NCBI RefSeq assembly: GCF_032362555.1
Contig: NC_083526.1
Location: 5,414,001-5,478,000, forward strand
Direction: 5' to 3'
From: Amyelois transitella
Taxonomy: Eukaryota > Arthropoda > Insecta > Lepidoptera > Pyralidae
Length of the DNA: 64,000 bases
In this document: piece by piece, positions 1 through 13,500 of the stretch
How positions within the stretch are numbered: position 1 is the stretch's first letter
Layout: each line of letters opens with the position of its first letter
Program-made: the position numbers and the translations under genes
The notes under the pieces: model-generated
Told to the model about the DNA's origin: nothing
Databases searched by the model: none
The model's input: the letters and a program-made list of their open reading frames with translations, nothing else

Positions 1-1246
1 CACTTGTAAATAGGAATAATCAACGATTTTATGTCCGCCATTTGCATAGTTTAATTGATGAAAAATAAAAAAAAAACAATTATAAATGCAAAACTATTTT
101 GCGTACATACCCAAAGCGCTCTCAATCGACAACAATTACATTTTAGAAGTACAGTCAGCAGAAAAACTATTGTAGGACGTTAAAATAAAAGAAATAACAT
201 TTCGCATGGGGGGTTAATTCAATAAACTTTAAGAATAAGCTTATTACAAATTCTAATTACAGCATCTGCCCTAAAAATCTACCACATTGTAAATAAGTTC
301 TTGTTAATAAACTTTACATAAATTTCATCTGCTGACTGTATCTAATCCAACCTTTGGTATTAATGGTTTGACCATACTAATCACAGTTCTGTCAAAACCT
401 ATCACAGACTAATAATTTTGGGTTATTCCCTACTCCTTAAGAATAAAGAATAATCCTTCTTTTTCTGAAGCAATAAGCACCCATCAAACCAAGCGTCCAT
501 TTCTCTAACACACACTTAAAACTTAAAATAGACAGGTTTTATTACAAATACCTTAATACTGAATATAAGCTAAGTTTAATTTGACATTTAAAAATAGATC
601 CATGAATAAATAAAAAGGAATTGGTTGAAATTTCACACATTTTTTAATACTGAATAAAATTGCTGAGTTTTAGATAAAAATGCAGTCCCGGGCTATAAAC
701 AGGTGAAAATTCAATCTGAATTGCGCTACGAAAATCGAGAGACCATAAAAATAAAAATCAATTTCTTACCTCTATTCTCTTCTAAATATAATTAACCTAA
801 ATAGTGAGATGTCGCAAGAAAGTAGTGTACAAAAATATTACATATTATATTAATTATATATGAACTTTCCGGGCTGATGGATTTTGCGATATTTTCTCAA
901 ACTCTAGGTAATTCTTAGATTACTTAAAAAATAATTGTAATTAAAATATTAATCAATCACAATTACAATCAAATGACCGATAGATACATCAATCCAAATT
1001 ATAAAAGTGATCAAACAAAAAAATCGCGCCTCTTTCTCTGAGGGTATGCAGAAGTTTAAGTGGTATAAGAAAGGTAACACAAAATCTACCAGCCCACCTC
1101 CCATTGTCACTTCTAAGAAATACACCGCCACCGCCACCGACTATATATTGACTATATTATTCCCTTGTCTACAACCTACCAACACTCACTACGTGCAGTT
1201 CACAATAGGGTTACATCAATTATAGCAATTAATATTTTATAGAAAA
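1..1246. other. AT-rich non-coding stretch
   Basis: No ORF here has exon-like features or recognisable protein content; the two short ORFs near 949-1225 lie in simple AT-rich DNA. It lies beyond the 3' end of the minus-strand RhoBTB gene and is probably intergenic or distal 3' UTR. Confidence 0.6.
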
Positions 1247-1430
1247 CTAGCGACCCGGCCCGGCTTCGCACGGGTGCAAAATTATAAATGTAAATAAACA
1301 AAATAAAAACCTTCCTCTTTAATCACCCTACCTGTTACAAAAAACCGCATCAAAATCCGTTGCGTAATTTTAAAGATTTAAGCATACAGACAAACAGACT
1401 AAAATAGCGACTTTGTTTTATACTATGTAC
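1247..1430 (-). mobile_element. Helitron-like non-autonomous fragment
   Basis: Read on the minus strand it ends in a GC-rich segment (CCCGTGCGAAGCCGGGC) and CTAG, as Helitron 3' ends do. The body matches a second copy at 58099-58282, including the segment around CAACGGATTTTGATGCGG. The 5' end is less clear here than in the second copy. Confidence 0.6.
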
Positions 1431-1504
1431 CTAGTGGCTAGCCCGCCACCGCTCAGTTATGAGACGGCGGGTTATTGCGATTACATATTGTAATTGACGT
1501 AGTA

Positions 1505-1640
1505 TAAACATAAAATCGGGCCTCTTTCCCGCAGGGGTAGGCAGAGACTACATCTTTCCATTTGCCCCGTTCCCTGCATACTTCTTTCGCTTCATCCACA
1601 TTCATAAATCTCTTCATGCAAGCTCGTCGATTTACATGTA
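1505..1640 (-). repeat. Interspersed repeat family B copy
   Basis: It contains the family B signature (a cgcctctttcccg-like block, then a GGGGTAGGCAGAG block and a cttcatccacattcat stretch). The same signature recurs at 9880, 14290, 16635, 54245 and 58800. The block sits next to a TATG-type tail in better copies, suggesting the 3' end of a non-LTR retroposon. Confidence 0.6.
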
Positions 1641-2689
1641 GGTACCACTTCTGATTTTATCTTTTCATAAGCTTCACAAAAAAAGAAAAACACTTCCATC
1701 GAAGTGCTAATTAAGTATGTTTATTGTAAACAATTTTATATGTGTATGTATGATGTATGTATGTAATAATTATTTATAATATGTTTTTTATGCAGTCGTA
1801 GCCATAATTGATATAATCCGTTTTGGAAACCATACAACAACCAGCATTTAATAACCTAAGTTTTTATATATATATAAAACACAGTCTATACTTAGCGCTA
1901 AAATATTCAAAGGTGATCGTGAGCTGTGACAAGTCGTCTTACGAGGAAATACTGGGATTCTAAGCAAATATTTCAAGAAACATATTAAGTTTTTTAGTTG
2001 ACAAATAAAAGTTACATGCACGTATAATTTGTGTTATTACAACCTAATATGTAAAAAGAATCGGATGTATACAATAAATGTCAATATCGATGATCTGATG
2101 ATGATGAATGCTTGCATTTCCTCTTAAGACCGCAATTTAACTTAAAATTAAAACTTCAAATAAAAAAATGTTAAGGATATACAAAACTGGTTACATAAAT
2201 AGTATTTAGGAGCAAGTTAGCGGTTTTGACTTGTTAAGAGACAGGGTGTTTATTTTATACAGAACTTATATGTACTTATATCTCGCTCCTTAACTTTTAG
2301 CTTATTTCTCGACCATTAATACAGTCATCAATATTGTTTTGACACTACAAATAAATAAAAAAAAACGAGAACTTATGAGCATAGTCAAGACAAACGTCAT
2401 GCGGATATATTTAAATACTGATGGTAGGTACTTACTTATGTTTATAATACTCTATGATCAAGCACCAAGCTAAACTCACCTTCAATATTGCACACAATAA
2501 TAAAGTGACCACACACTGATTAAACCAATCTTTTCTTCCACTAAAAAAAACTAATGGCCCCCTAAAAACTAAACAATTAATTTTTAGGAAAACGTGGTAC
2601 TATTCTGAGTTACTTACATTAGTTTCATTGCAAACCGAAGAAACTGAGGAAAAAAAAATGGAGGTAACCTGTATATTCGGGCAGCTGGA
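1641..2689. other. AT-rich non-coding stretch
   Basis: Nothing recognisable beyond TATG/TATA simple sequence around 1740-1880. No exon-like ORF on either strand. Confidence 0.55.
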
Positions 2690-2790
2690 TGTGTAATCAT
2701 AATTCAATATGAGTTAGATTCACCTGCAAAGGTTGCGGAGATCAGACGGGAGTAGGTTCTTACAGAAACTTATCCAATCCAGTATCTTGA
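2690..2790 (+). repeat. Interspersed repeat family C fragment
   Basis: It shares the pattern 'tgtgtaatcat..ccaatatgagttagattc..cctgcaaaggttg..cagacgggag' with copies at 6060-6320, 16350-16510, 39275-39475 and 46850-46985. It is a truncated copy. Confidence 0.6.
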
Positions 2791-3333
2791 TACAAACGGG
2801 TTACTCTCCATCTATATGTGAGCACTAATGGGCATCATTAGTTCAAAGTTCAAATGTAATAATATGACCAGTGTGTAATCACCTGATTTCTCATTAACTT
2901 TTATCCACACGATGGTTGTTGTTACAATAAAGTTACATTAGAGGCACATGTGCTTACCGAAACCGTTTAGATCTAACCTCTCAATAAGTGGAATTAAAAT
3001 TGTGGATAAAACATTTTAAAAATTCATTTTTTACGAAAATATCTAAGCCTGACTTTTTTATATTAAAATATATTTACTTTTCGAAAAAAAAACTTAAATT
3101 ATAAGTAAAAATTGTTGAAATAGTTCGTAATTTTTGAAATCTGTTATATTTTAAATACTTTTTTTAAACATAAACGCATTTTAAAAATCCGTAACATGTG
3201 ACAATAAAAAAACACAAAACGGTTAAAACTCACAAACCAGCCCTTAATATAATTATAATCAAAAGTAACTGTTACTACATTGTCACAAATTTTATTAAAC
3301 TTAAATCTTTTTTTCTTATTGGTTAAAAAAAAT
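2791..3333. other. AT-rich non-coding stretch
   Basis: Poly-A/T runs only; no supported feature on either strand. Confidence 0.5.
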
Positions 3334-3622
3334 TAAGACCGAGCCTTTGAGCTTCACAATTTTATGAGATTTGGCTATGATTCATAATTTATGAAAAATA
3401 AATGACCATATTCACTGCTTTAAAGTAATTAAATAAAGCTAAAGTTTTTTAAGTAATGCTTTAGAAGCAAATTTTCTTTTAGCTAAAAAGTTCTGAAAAT
3501 AGATTATGATTTAAAAGCTTTTCCAAGCTTTCATTATAAAAAAAAAAAAAAAATTGTAGAGATAAGACTTTAAAAATTAAATTTTTTCATTAATTCTTAT
3601 TTAATTTTCATAAAATCAAGTT
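3334..3622 (+). repeat. AT-rich dispersed repeat, copy 1
   Basis: About 280 bp beginning near AAGACCGAGCCTTTGA aligns along its length with 6331-6583 in the same orientation, with small indels (for example a poly-A run here). It is a pairwise repeat within the window; its class is unknown. Both copies lie downstream of a family C fragment. Confidence 0.65.
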
Positions 3623-4438
3623 TCAAAGTCCGTACGAATTATGACAATGCAATATCAGCCTTATAAATAATAGCAGTCAAGTGTTAAATCGAGTGCAATC
3701 TCTATGTTAAGACTAGTTTAAGTGTATATGTGAAATAGTACGAGAATGGTCAGTATCGTGCTCATGAAGCACATTGAAACGGGCAACAGCACCGCTAAAC
3801 GGAGAGATCTGAAAGAAAGAGAATATTTTTTCTTAAATAAGCAAATCATATTAACGAAAAATGTTGGTCTGAAAATGATGCCTTGTGGAGCCCCATTAAT
3901 TTTTTTTTAATTTTTCAGAAAAGCCTTTGGAACTTCAATTATAATAGTTCTTCATAACAAAATATAAAAAAGTAATCGCAGTCGTGTCTTCATATCGTAA
4001 AATGTAATGATTTTTACATTGATTCAACATATCAAGAAAGTCAAACGCCTATGCAAGTTCTGAGAGCGTAATCATACAAGCGTTTCCAAGTTTTTAGTGC
4101 AATAGTCAGACAAATCTGTTCTTTTATAGTTAACGTAAGTTCATTTATAAACCCTTCTATTTTTAAATTTCTACGTCACAAATAAATTACGAATTTTTTA
4201 ATATCGAAGATAATCTTCTAGCTGGGACACTATCCCATTTTAACATTTCTCTTCTTACAATATATATATACCTATATATTGGACTATAGACCTACATACA
4301 TACATACATATAATCACGTCTATATCCCTCGCGGGACAGACATAGCCAATCGTCTTTTAGACTGTCGTTACTGTAATAGTGATAATATTAACATTATTAT
4401 CGGTCATAAAGTAAGTCCTACCTCCAATAGGTGTGCTG
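3623..4438. other. Probable RhoBTB 3' UTR and flank
   Basis: Non-coding on inspection. It follows the proposed RhoBTB stop codon on the minus strand. A hydrophobic minus-strand reading frame near 3720-3810 follows a good acceptor but is out of phase with the upstream donor, so it is not included in the gene. Confidence 0.4.
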
Positions 4439-4542
4439 TCAGAGAGGCGGATGATGCACGGCGTCGGCGGCGCGACACAGCGCGGTCGTCACGTCCGCCG
4501 GCGGCTCCGCGGTGCCGGGTTCACTTTCCCGGCGGACTTTAC
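4439..4542 (-). CDS. RhoBTB: Proposed last coding exon of RhoBTB (GC-rich)
   Basis: This is part of the RhoBTB entry but deserves a caution. The donor at 4696 (GTAAGTAT) leaves one base. An acceptor (ctattgtag) at 4543 restores frame and yields a 33-residue tail ([15 protein letters not shown]...) ending in TGA at 4439-4441. The exon is much more GC-rich than its surroundings, typical of coding sequence here. If the 4697-4818 exon were instead read through, the protein would end after a few residues (YFLNFIP). Confidence 0.55.
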
Positions 4543-7500
4543 CTACAATAGTGCCACAGATTATATATGTAAAATAACATTGTATGTGTGGTTCCCGGCA
4601 CTAATATAAAAAAGTATAGGGTCCTATGAGATGGTCATCTCTATCCTATAAATGTGGTGAAAGGCGACTATGGGATAAAATTAAGAAAATACTTACTGCT
4701 AAAACATAGACATCCAGTCTGTTGATTCGCCTGCACAGAACCACTTGGTCTGATCTCCTTCTGTTCTTTGTTTTGTTCCGTCACGCATTTCTGGTAATAG
4801 TCGTACTCTTTCACGTACCTAATGAGAGAAAAAGACAAAAATATACAACATTATCTTGTTTCTCTGTCATTATTTATCTCATTTATTAAAGCGTATTTTC
4901 TGTTGATTTTAAATAAAGAGGTTTTCGATATCATAGTGATGCCGTGTAAGTGACCAGTAATAATAAATGAATTATAGGCAGTTTGATACCAATCCTCAAA
5001 TTTTATACACAACCTAAATAGCGCAGTGGTTAAAAATCTCACAAGAGAGCATGAGCGAAAATTTATCTAATATAGGAATTCAGTTATTTTCTGAATTTTG
5101 TTTTTATCGTTTAGATTTGTAATTGTTCTCTGAGATTGCATAACCGCAGAACCCTTAAGAGCCTTTGCACTTAAAGTCAGTTCCAACTACAACTACACAT
5201 AGAAGGCAGAGAGTACGATGAAAAACGCTATGATAATAACTTTTGTAAAAAGAGAACCGCCTCCAATCGATATCCTCCTTTCAAATGTCGGTTAAATATC
5301 TAAAACCTACACCCAAGTGTCACAAACACTGTCCTGAAAACCACATCAAAATCGGTCCAGCGAAACGCGAGATAATCGCGGACAAACAAACATACATACG
5401 ACTAAGTACATAAAAAAAAGACCATATCACACTCACCAAACAGGCGGCCACCGATTATCGGACAGATAGTCCCTAGAAGCGGAACTGAGGTATTTAGCGC
5501 GACAGACTCTGTCGTACGCGCTACATAGGCGCCACATGCACCAATCCGCCAAATTGTGCGCGTTGTGCAACTAAAAAAAACAAAATACACATTTATTTAT
5601 TTCCTTTTCTTACATCTACCATCACTGCTGCCCTTTTGAATTTAATCAAATTGCCGGCACCAATAGAAAAAAGAATAGGACCACTCCGTCTCATGGATGT
5701 CGTAAAAGGCAACTAAAGGATAGGCGATGGGCTAGCAACCTGGCTATTTGTGTCTCAATTCTATCATTATACACGTGATTATATATATACCCTGCATATA
5801 TGTATATATACTTGCAGGGTAGGCAGAGCCAACAGTCATCAAAAGACTGAAAGGCCACGTTCAGCCGCTTGACTCAGTTACTTAAGTTTGTAGTTGACCC
5901 TCTAAGCACTCTCATCTCATACTTATCAATACCTGAGGGGTTACTGCTAGTTTCACGGATCGAGCACAACGCGAATGTCTATGAGATTTAATCAGCGCCA
6001 TCTAGTGGTAACGCGATGGTACTAATTCAATTCCATACGAATTCGCGTTTTGAAACAGTTAAAACTCTTACGGTGACGCAAAACATCGTGAGAAAACCTG
6101 CACATTAACGCAACTGGTTGTGTAACCATGATCGATCCAATACGGGTAAGATTTCCCTGCAAAGGTGGGGAAGGTCGGACGGGAGTCGCATCGTGTAAAA
6201 ACCTAACTCACCCAATCCAGGACTCATGGTCAAGGGCAAACCTCGGGCTCCTCGCCAGAGTGGCGAAGATGCAACCGGGACTAAAGCCAGGAGAAAGATC
6301 GAGAGAATCAGGTATTTAAATAATTTAAAATAATTTAAGACCGAGCCTTTGAATTTTATGAGATTTAGCTGTGATTCATAATTTATGAAAAATATATGAC
6401 CATTCTCACTGCTTTAAACTACTTAAAGAAAGCTAAAGTATTTTATATAATGCTTTAAAAGCAAATGTTCTTTTAGCTATAAACTTTTCCAAGCTATCAT
6501 TATTAAAAAAATAAAAATTCTAAAGACATTAAAAATTTAATTTTGTCATTAATTCTCATTTAATTTTCATAAAATCTGAAGCAAAGATTTGAAGCAGTTA
6601 AATCACCCAAACCATGGTCAAGGTCGTACTCCGAGTTCCTCACCAGAGTGGTGAGGATGTACCAGGGATTATGGCCAGGAGGAAGTAGTATCTTTTTTTT
6701 CAGAGGTTAATTAAATGGAAATTTTTGACATACCTTCACTGGCTCCAAGAGCGACAGCGCGATTTCCACAACTTGCTCATCATCGCCACACACCCTGAAA
6801 GGAATGAGTAACCCTTTATCATTAGACAAAATGATTATTATGTAAATCGTCACTAGGTGAAAGTCTGGAACAGCCAAAAATTTTACATGGCCAGCGTGAA
6901 ACCTTAACCAATACGTTACTGACTTTAGTTTTTCAATAAATATTACAAATACTATATACCTAATAATTTTTTTTTTAACTTTAGTTTTATTAGATTTAAC
7001 AAATAATATAATAAATTCATTTATTTCTCCCAAAAATTGAAAATACAAATGTCACACCAAAGATACATACATATAATTACGTCTGTATCCCTTGCGGGGA
7101 AGACGGAGGATCATTCTTCTTTATCAACCATCATTATTATTATTCATCACGCTGTATCCTCATCATTCACATTTATCAATCTGCGTAATCAATCTCAATC
7201 ATCATTCATTATCATCCATCTCATCATTTACTACAATCATCACCACAATAATCACTCTATCATTAAACCAAACAGCTGAACGTAGCCAATTCTTCTTTTT
7301 GAAACTGTTGGCTCTGTCCTCCCCGCAAAGGAAAAAGACGTGATTAAATGTATGTACGTATGTATAATCATTGAAAAACTCACGTATCGTGATGCTGCAA
7401 CTGATGTATGACCCTCGCCTCCACCAAGGTCACCAGTCTGTTCATACACAGTCTGTTAGCTAGTTCCAACAGTTCCAGACATCTTGTGGGCTCGACCATT

Positions 7501-10500
7501 GGTATCTTGTCGGAATATATGTAGCAGAGGAGTATGTGGAAAGCGTACATTTTCACGCCCGGGAACGATATCTGAAAACGAGCAAAGATTAATTTAACAT
7601 GTGTACGTGTATAGTGGTAAGTACGACTAGTTTTCACTAAATACAACAAATAATTGTCACTATTTGCCTATAAAATAGTGACTTTATAGGTAAACAGTGA
7701 CAACTATTGGGATTTTGCCAAGTGAAATATCCATATAAAAAGAGGTTTTACTATGGGAGAAGCCCTTTGGTACATTAGTTCAACGGATACAAAATATCCC
7801 GTTTATATTTTGACATTCCTCAAAAAGAACCCATCTACTTATATTATATACCAATCAATTTGAAGCGAAATATTGTTTTTTGTATGCATGTACCCATCTA
7901 TCCTACTTATATAATATATACCAATCAATTTGTAAAAAATATTTTTTTGTATGCATGTATGTTTGCAACGCGATAACACAAACCGCTAGTCATGATGAGA
8001 CTTAAAAGGTACGAAAGATCTTTCATTAGAACTTTAAACAAATTTCCGTTATAAAGTTTTTATTTAAAAATAGAAGTGTTCTCGAGGTATTAGTTCGCGG
8101 CGTACGACTTGTTAACAAAAGCTAAGTGCGTGTCCAACAAGAATACTTACCACTCTAGAAGTGCTCTCCCTAAAATGGCCTTGGAACATGGCCTTCATAG
8201 GGTCACATCTGGCCATCAATATAGCTCTGTGCGCTAAATGTATGCCATCGTCAAGATCAAAAGTCACATCCGCGAAGAGATTCCTCTCTACGTACATATC
8301 GCGAAGGCGTTGGGGTAGAGGCTGAAAAATCAAACATATTTACTCAATATTTCTGCCGTGTGGTTCCCGGCCCTTTTGAATAAGACCACTTCCCGTGAAT
8401 CTCATAAAAAGCGAATAAGGGATAGGCTCAGGATTTTTTAAAATGTTATGTCTTCTTGTTATTCCACTGTTATGGGCATGGTTGTAAGTTCACGCGGGTG
8501 AAACCGCGCTCGGAAAGCTAGTGTTACAAGTAAGTATAAATAAATAGAATCCGATTTTTTCGACACTTACCGTGTGGAATTGCAACATGAATCCTTTATC
8601 GAAAAGCAAGTGTTGGTCCAGTATAAACTGGCTCAATTTCACTAATTCAGTGAAGCCTAGTAGTTCGGCTGCTTGACGTATTTCCTAAAAAATGTAAATT
8701 AAATCTTATGTACACTGTTTTCAGTTCAGTTCAGAAACTTAAACTTTGTATTATCTGTTGTTTTCTATAACCACTACAATCGGTTATGTGTGCTAATTAA
8801 ACAGATAAATAAATATTCCGAATCGTCTAATTTGGTGCCGTGTCGTTTCCGACACTTTAGAATAGGACAACTCTATATCTTTCCAATGGATGTAGTAAAC
8901 GGCAACTAAAAGAGGGGCTGATAAGCTTGGGATCCCTCTTGCAGGCGATGGGCTAACAATCTGTCACAACTGAATCTCAATTCCATCATTAAGCCATACA
9001 GCTGAACGTGATCTTTCAGTCATTTTGGGACTGTTGGCTCTGTCTGGTATATAGTAGTGACTATATGTATGTATGTTTATCATCTAATTTGCAAGTAAAA
9101 TAGAGGAAGTGACACAGATTGCGCTTGCTTTAACACTTGAATAAATTAATGTATATGCTCATGAATAAATAAAGAAAAATGTTGACAATATTTCGTTCAG
9201 TGTACTATTTGTATATCTAGCTTGTCGTTTCATCATTATTGCTATAATGATGAAATTGCACGAGTCTAAGATATAAATTCTTGACTCCTTTCAACCCTTG
9301 AAAAATAACAGAACTTTTTTCCAATACATCACTTCTTTCTTATAAATATGTACTTATATTCCAGTTTGGTTATCAAGCAGTTAAATTCAAAACCGCCATT
9401 TCTAACCGGCTTAGGACATCATCATCAACACGGAATTTTTTTCCTGAATGTGTATTTCCCTCACCATAAGAGCATCGGTGGTGAAACTGATAGCGAAAAG
9501 TAAAAAAAAAACTCTCCAGTAAAAATGTATTGAGCAGATGTTTTGATTCTTAGTAAACAAACAAAACTTTCGCTCCTTTTAGTTTTAAAAGTTGTGAAAA
9601 ATATTAGGAAGCTACTCAGTTTCATCGTTCAAATATGTATACTAACTGTAAAAATTTCCTTAATCGATAAAAATTCACGCTGAATGTTTAGGTTAAACTT
9701 TAGAAATAAAATAATTTATAATAAAATGTCTTTTATTTTCATGATTTTATTCTTTGAGTAAAAAACTAAGAGTTCAACCAAGACTATGCAATGATATGAA
9801 AAATAAATGATAATGACATCAACACGATATAAATTTAATAAACTACAATATGATGTGGATAAACAAATAATAATAACCTACCCCTCCGGGAAAGAGGCGT
9901 GATTTTATGAATGTATGTAGGTATGTACAATTACTTCTATATAATATGTTCACACTGTGAAGGCAAATAATAAAACGAATTAAAAATGGTTAAATGGCGA
10001 TTATTATAATAATCAGATTTACCAGTAGCAATCCAATAGCGGCGGACTTTGAAAGACATGTTATTAATACAAATATTATTATTTATTTCGTTATTATTTA
10101 AAATACACACACTAAATAAATATAATACTTTAAGTAAGTAGAATACAAAAGATTAGATAAAGATTTGACAAAGAGAACAATACAACTATAAGACCCGCCA
10201 CATATATATGGAATATTTCGATCGACTAAATAGTCTACTGACTATAGTATCCAAGAAAAATAGTGCATTTCTAAATGGGAAATTAAAATATGGGTACAGT
10301 AAGTTAAAATAAATGAATTCGATAATCGAGACTACAAAGGCTTTGGCGCAAAACGTCTCTTTCGCAAAATGTCCCCTGGTCGCAAAACATCTCTTTCGCA
10401 GAATGTCTCTTTCGCAGAACATCTCTTTCGCAGAATGTCTCTTTCGCAGAACATCTCTTTCGCAGGATGTCTCTTTCGCAGAATGTCTCTTTCGCAAAAT

Positions 10501-13500
10501 GTCGCGCCAGGGACTTAGAATAAAATTTGATTCTCAAAGCAAAATCATTTATTACAATTATAGAGTAATTATGCAACCTTAAACTACTTAATTTTTGGGT
10601 CCAAAACAAACTTTGAGAAAAATATGAAACACTCCCCCGTGTTGACCTTAAACATAACTGGCTTCTCATTATGGCACTAAAATATGTTAAATAAAAAATA
10701 AAAATATTTTTATATCATTTTTTAAATGATTAAAAAAATAAATTTAATATATTAAAATGTCAAATAAACGAATTTTGGCATTGTAATTTACTTTAGTTAC
10801 CAAGTATTGCAAATAAAATATATTTTAATCATTTTTATAAATGATTAACATATATTATTGATAAAAAGAAAATATAATTAAAATGCATATCTTAATTGTG
10901 GTACTAAAGTTAACTTTGGTTAATTATTAAACATTGCGAATAAAATTATTTTTATCATTTTCATAAATGATTCAAAAAATAAATTTTCGCATTTAAATTA
11001 ACCTTTGTTATTAATTAAAATTTGTTACATAAATTATTTTTTTCGTAAATGATTAAGAAAATAAATCTTTCATTAAGAAAAATAAACAAAAATGTAAGTA
11101 CTTATTTATTTTTTATACTGTAAGGTACTTGCTAATAAAGTATTGCTAATCAAAATAAACATTGACAAAGTTTGTTTTGGACCCAAAAATTAAGTAGTTT
11201 AAGGTTGCATAATTACTCTATAATTGTAATAAATGATTTTGCTTTGAGAATCAAATTTTATTCTAAGTCCCTGGCGCGACATTTTGCGAAAGAGACATTC
11301 TGCGAAAGAGACATCCTGCGAAAGAGATGTTCTGCGAAAGAGACATTCTGTGAAAGAGATGTTCTGCGAAAGAGACATTCTGCGAAAGAGATGTTTTGCG
11401 ACCAGGGGACATTTTGCGAAAGAGACGTTTTGCGCCAAAGCCACTACAAATCCATAATGTATGTATGTGGCTGGCCTAAGAAACAAAACTGTTTAAAACA
11501 CTAGTATAGTAGGTACCCTCTTTTTATTTATCCAAAATGCACCTTATAACTTCAATAATAAGACTTCATCTCACCTGCTCTTTCAATGCACTGCTATCCA
11601 AAATTCTAGTGTAAATGAACTCTTTTTATTCAATCTAAAAGCCACCTTATAGCTTTAATTACAAGGCTTCCATCTTCTAACCTACTGTTTAAACGTAAAT
11701 TATCCTAATTTCTTAACGCCAGTAATTTTTCCCCAGTCTTAACGCCAGTGTATACGATAAAACTACCCACCATTATTTTTGTCTAAAAATCACCTTATAT
11801 TCTTAATAACTAAGCTATTTAAAAGCAAAGTACCCTTTTTAATCAAAAAACTTAAATAAAATGAAGTTTCTCAATTCAACCATTTAATATGCTTTATCAA
11901 CCAAAAATGCACCTTATAACTTCTAAAATAAGGTTTCACCTCACCTGCTGTTTGAAAGCGCCGCTATCCAAAACTCCAGTGTATATGAAATTGATGATTT
12001 CTTGCATCACCGTTTGCGATATGAGTTTGCTCATGGTCACTATCGTCTGAGTTTGCGATGTCGCGTGTTGGATTTTGTCACACTGAAACCATTGATACAT
12101 ACTTTACAAAATTGTAAAGAGAAAATAAATTGTTTACAGTGAATACTTTATTTTTATTCTTTAAAGCATTGTGTACGCATAATTTACTAAGTCAAATACA
12201 TCCTCTCTTAAACCTTGCTTGCTATTGCAATAGTCAATAATATAGTTAGAAAATAGTTTATTACCAGTTTAAGTATTCGTTGACAAAGAAATAAGGTTTG
12301 CTTATTAGCTGTTGCTTGAATAGTTTATAAAATAATATATCAACTTCTTTTTCTGATAGACATAGGGTACAGCCCACTCTCAAATTCTACCTATTAAAAA
12401 CTACCATAGGATTTTGATGTAGATTGGTCTGTGCCAATTATAATTGGCTTGTGTGTACATTAAATTATTCCTGTTGAAGGCGCATGTAACACACCTTTAT
12501 CTCTGACATTCATCTCATTACAAAATATAAAAAAATCTGTACATAATATTTTTCAGTCTATTGTTTTTCAGTTTTATTACCGTTGGCTCTGTCTACCCCG
12601 CAAGAGATATAGACGTGACCATATTATGTATGTATGTATTTTTCAGTTGGCAGCAAATTCTAAGACAACATATTTTTTTTTTAATATACATAGATGATTT
12701 TACCTTAACAACCCTTATAGAGTTGATGGCGGGGTGATTGACCTCTCTGTATAAGTCCGGCGGTTTCTTGCAACTGTCGCTCAAGGGCAGAATCTGGCAA
12801 GAGGAACGACGTTTGATCTGGTCCCACACCCTGAGAAAGACAAGAAAAATTATAAGGAATAAATAAATAAATATTTATATACGGGACAGATTACTCAGAG
12901 TTAGCCCACATAAGTTCGAGACTTGTGTTACGAGATCAAAACTCAACTCTAAACCTTTATTTTAAAAGCTATAATAACACACCCTTAAATCTAATAAAAA
13001 AACATATATTTAAAATTTTTGTGTGTCACCAATAAACTAAAAACTAGAAATAATTGCTTCTACAAAAGCATATTCCTATAATATATGTATGTTATTACTT
13101 ACTTATTATATATCACCGATCTGGAAAATAATAATTTGTACATAGATATACATACATACACAATATAAATTGTACACATCTTTACATCACTCACCTCATT
13201 TGTTTAGCTTGGTCCTGCCGTATCAGATATTCTGTGTCCTCATTAAATTCACCGGTCGTCGCTTCACCCATGCTACTGACCTGAAACGAACCATCTTAAT
13301 TTTTATACAAATACAAGTAAGTATAGGCTTACAAAATTGGGATTATTTTTTTTAGGCGATGGGCTAGCAACCTGTCACTATTTGAATCTCAATTCTATCA
13401 TAAAGCCAAATAGCTGAACGTGGCCATTCAGTCTTTTCAAGACTGTTGGCTCTGTCTACCCCGCAAGGGATATAGACGTGACAATATGTATGTATGTACA

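Noticed and set aside
3720-3812. Hydrophobic tail-like frame after an acceptor, as an alternative last RhoBTB exon
   Set aside because: The frame that gives the hydrophobic tail does not match the phase of the donor at 4696; the in-phase reading stops after four codons.
4279-4551. Plus-strand 90-codon ORF over the GC-rich block
   Set aside because: The first part is a repeat tail (acatacatacatata) and the rest is the complement of the proposed RhoBTB last exon.
10186-10669. Overlapping ORFs rich in Arg/Lys/Glu/Cys repeats
   Set aside because: They are translations of the tandem units in the fold-back arm and appear on both strands and in both arms.
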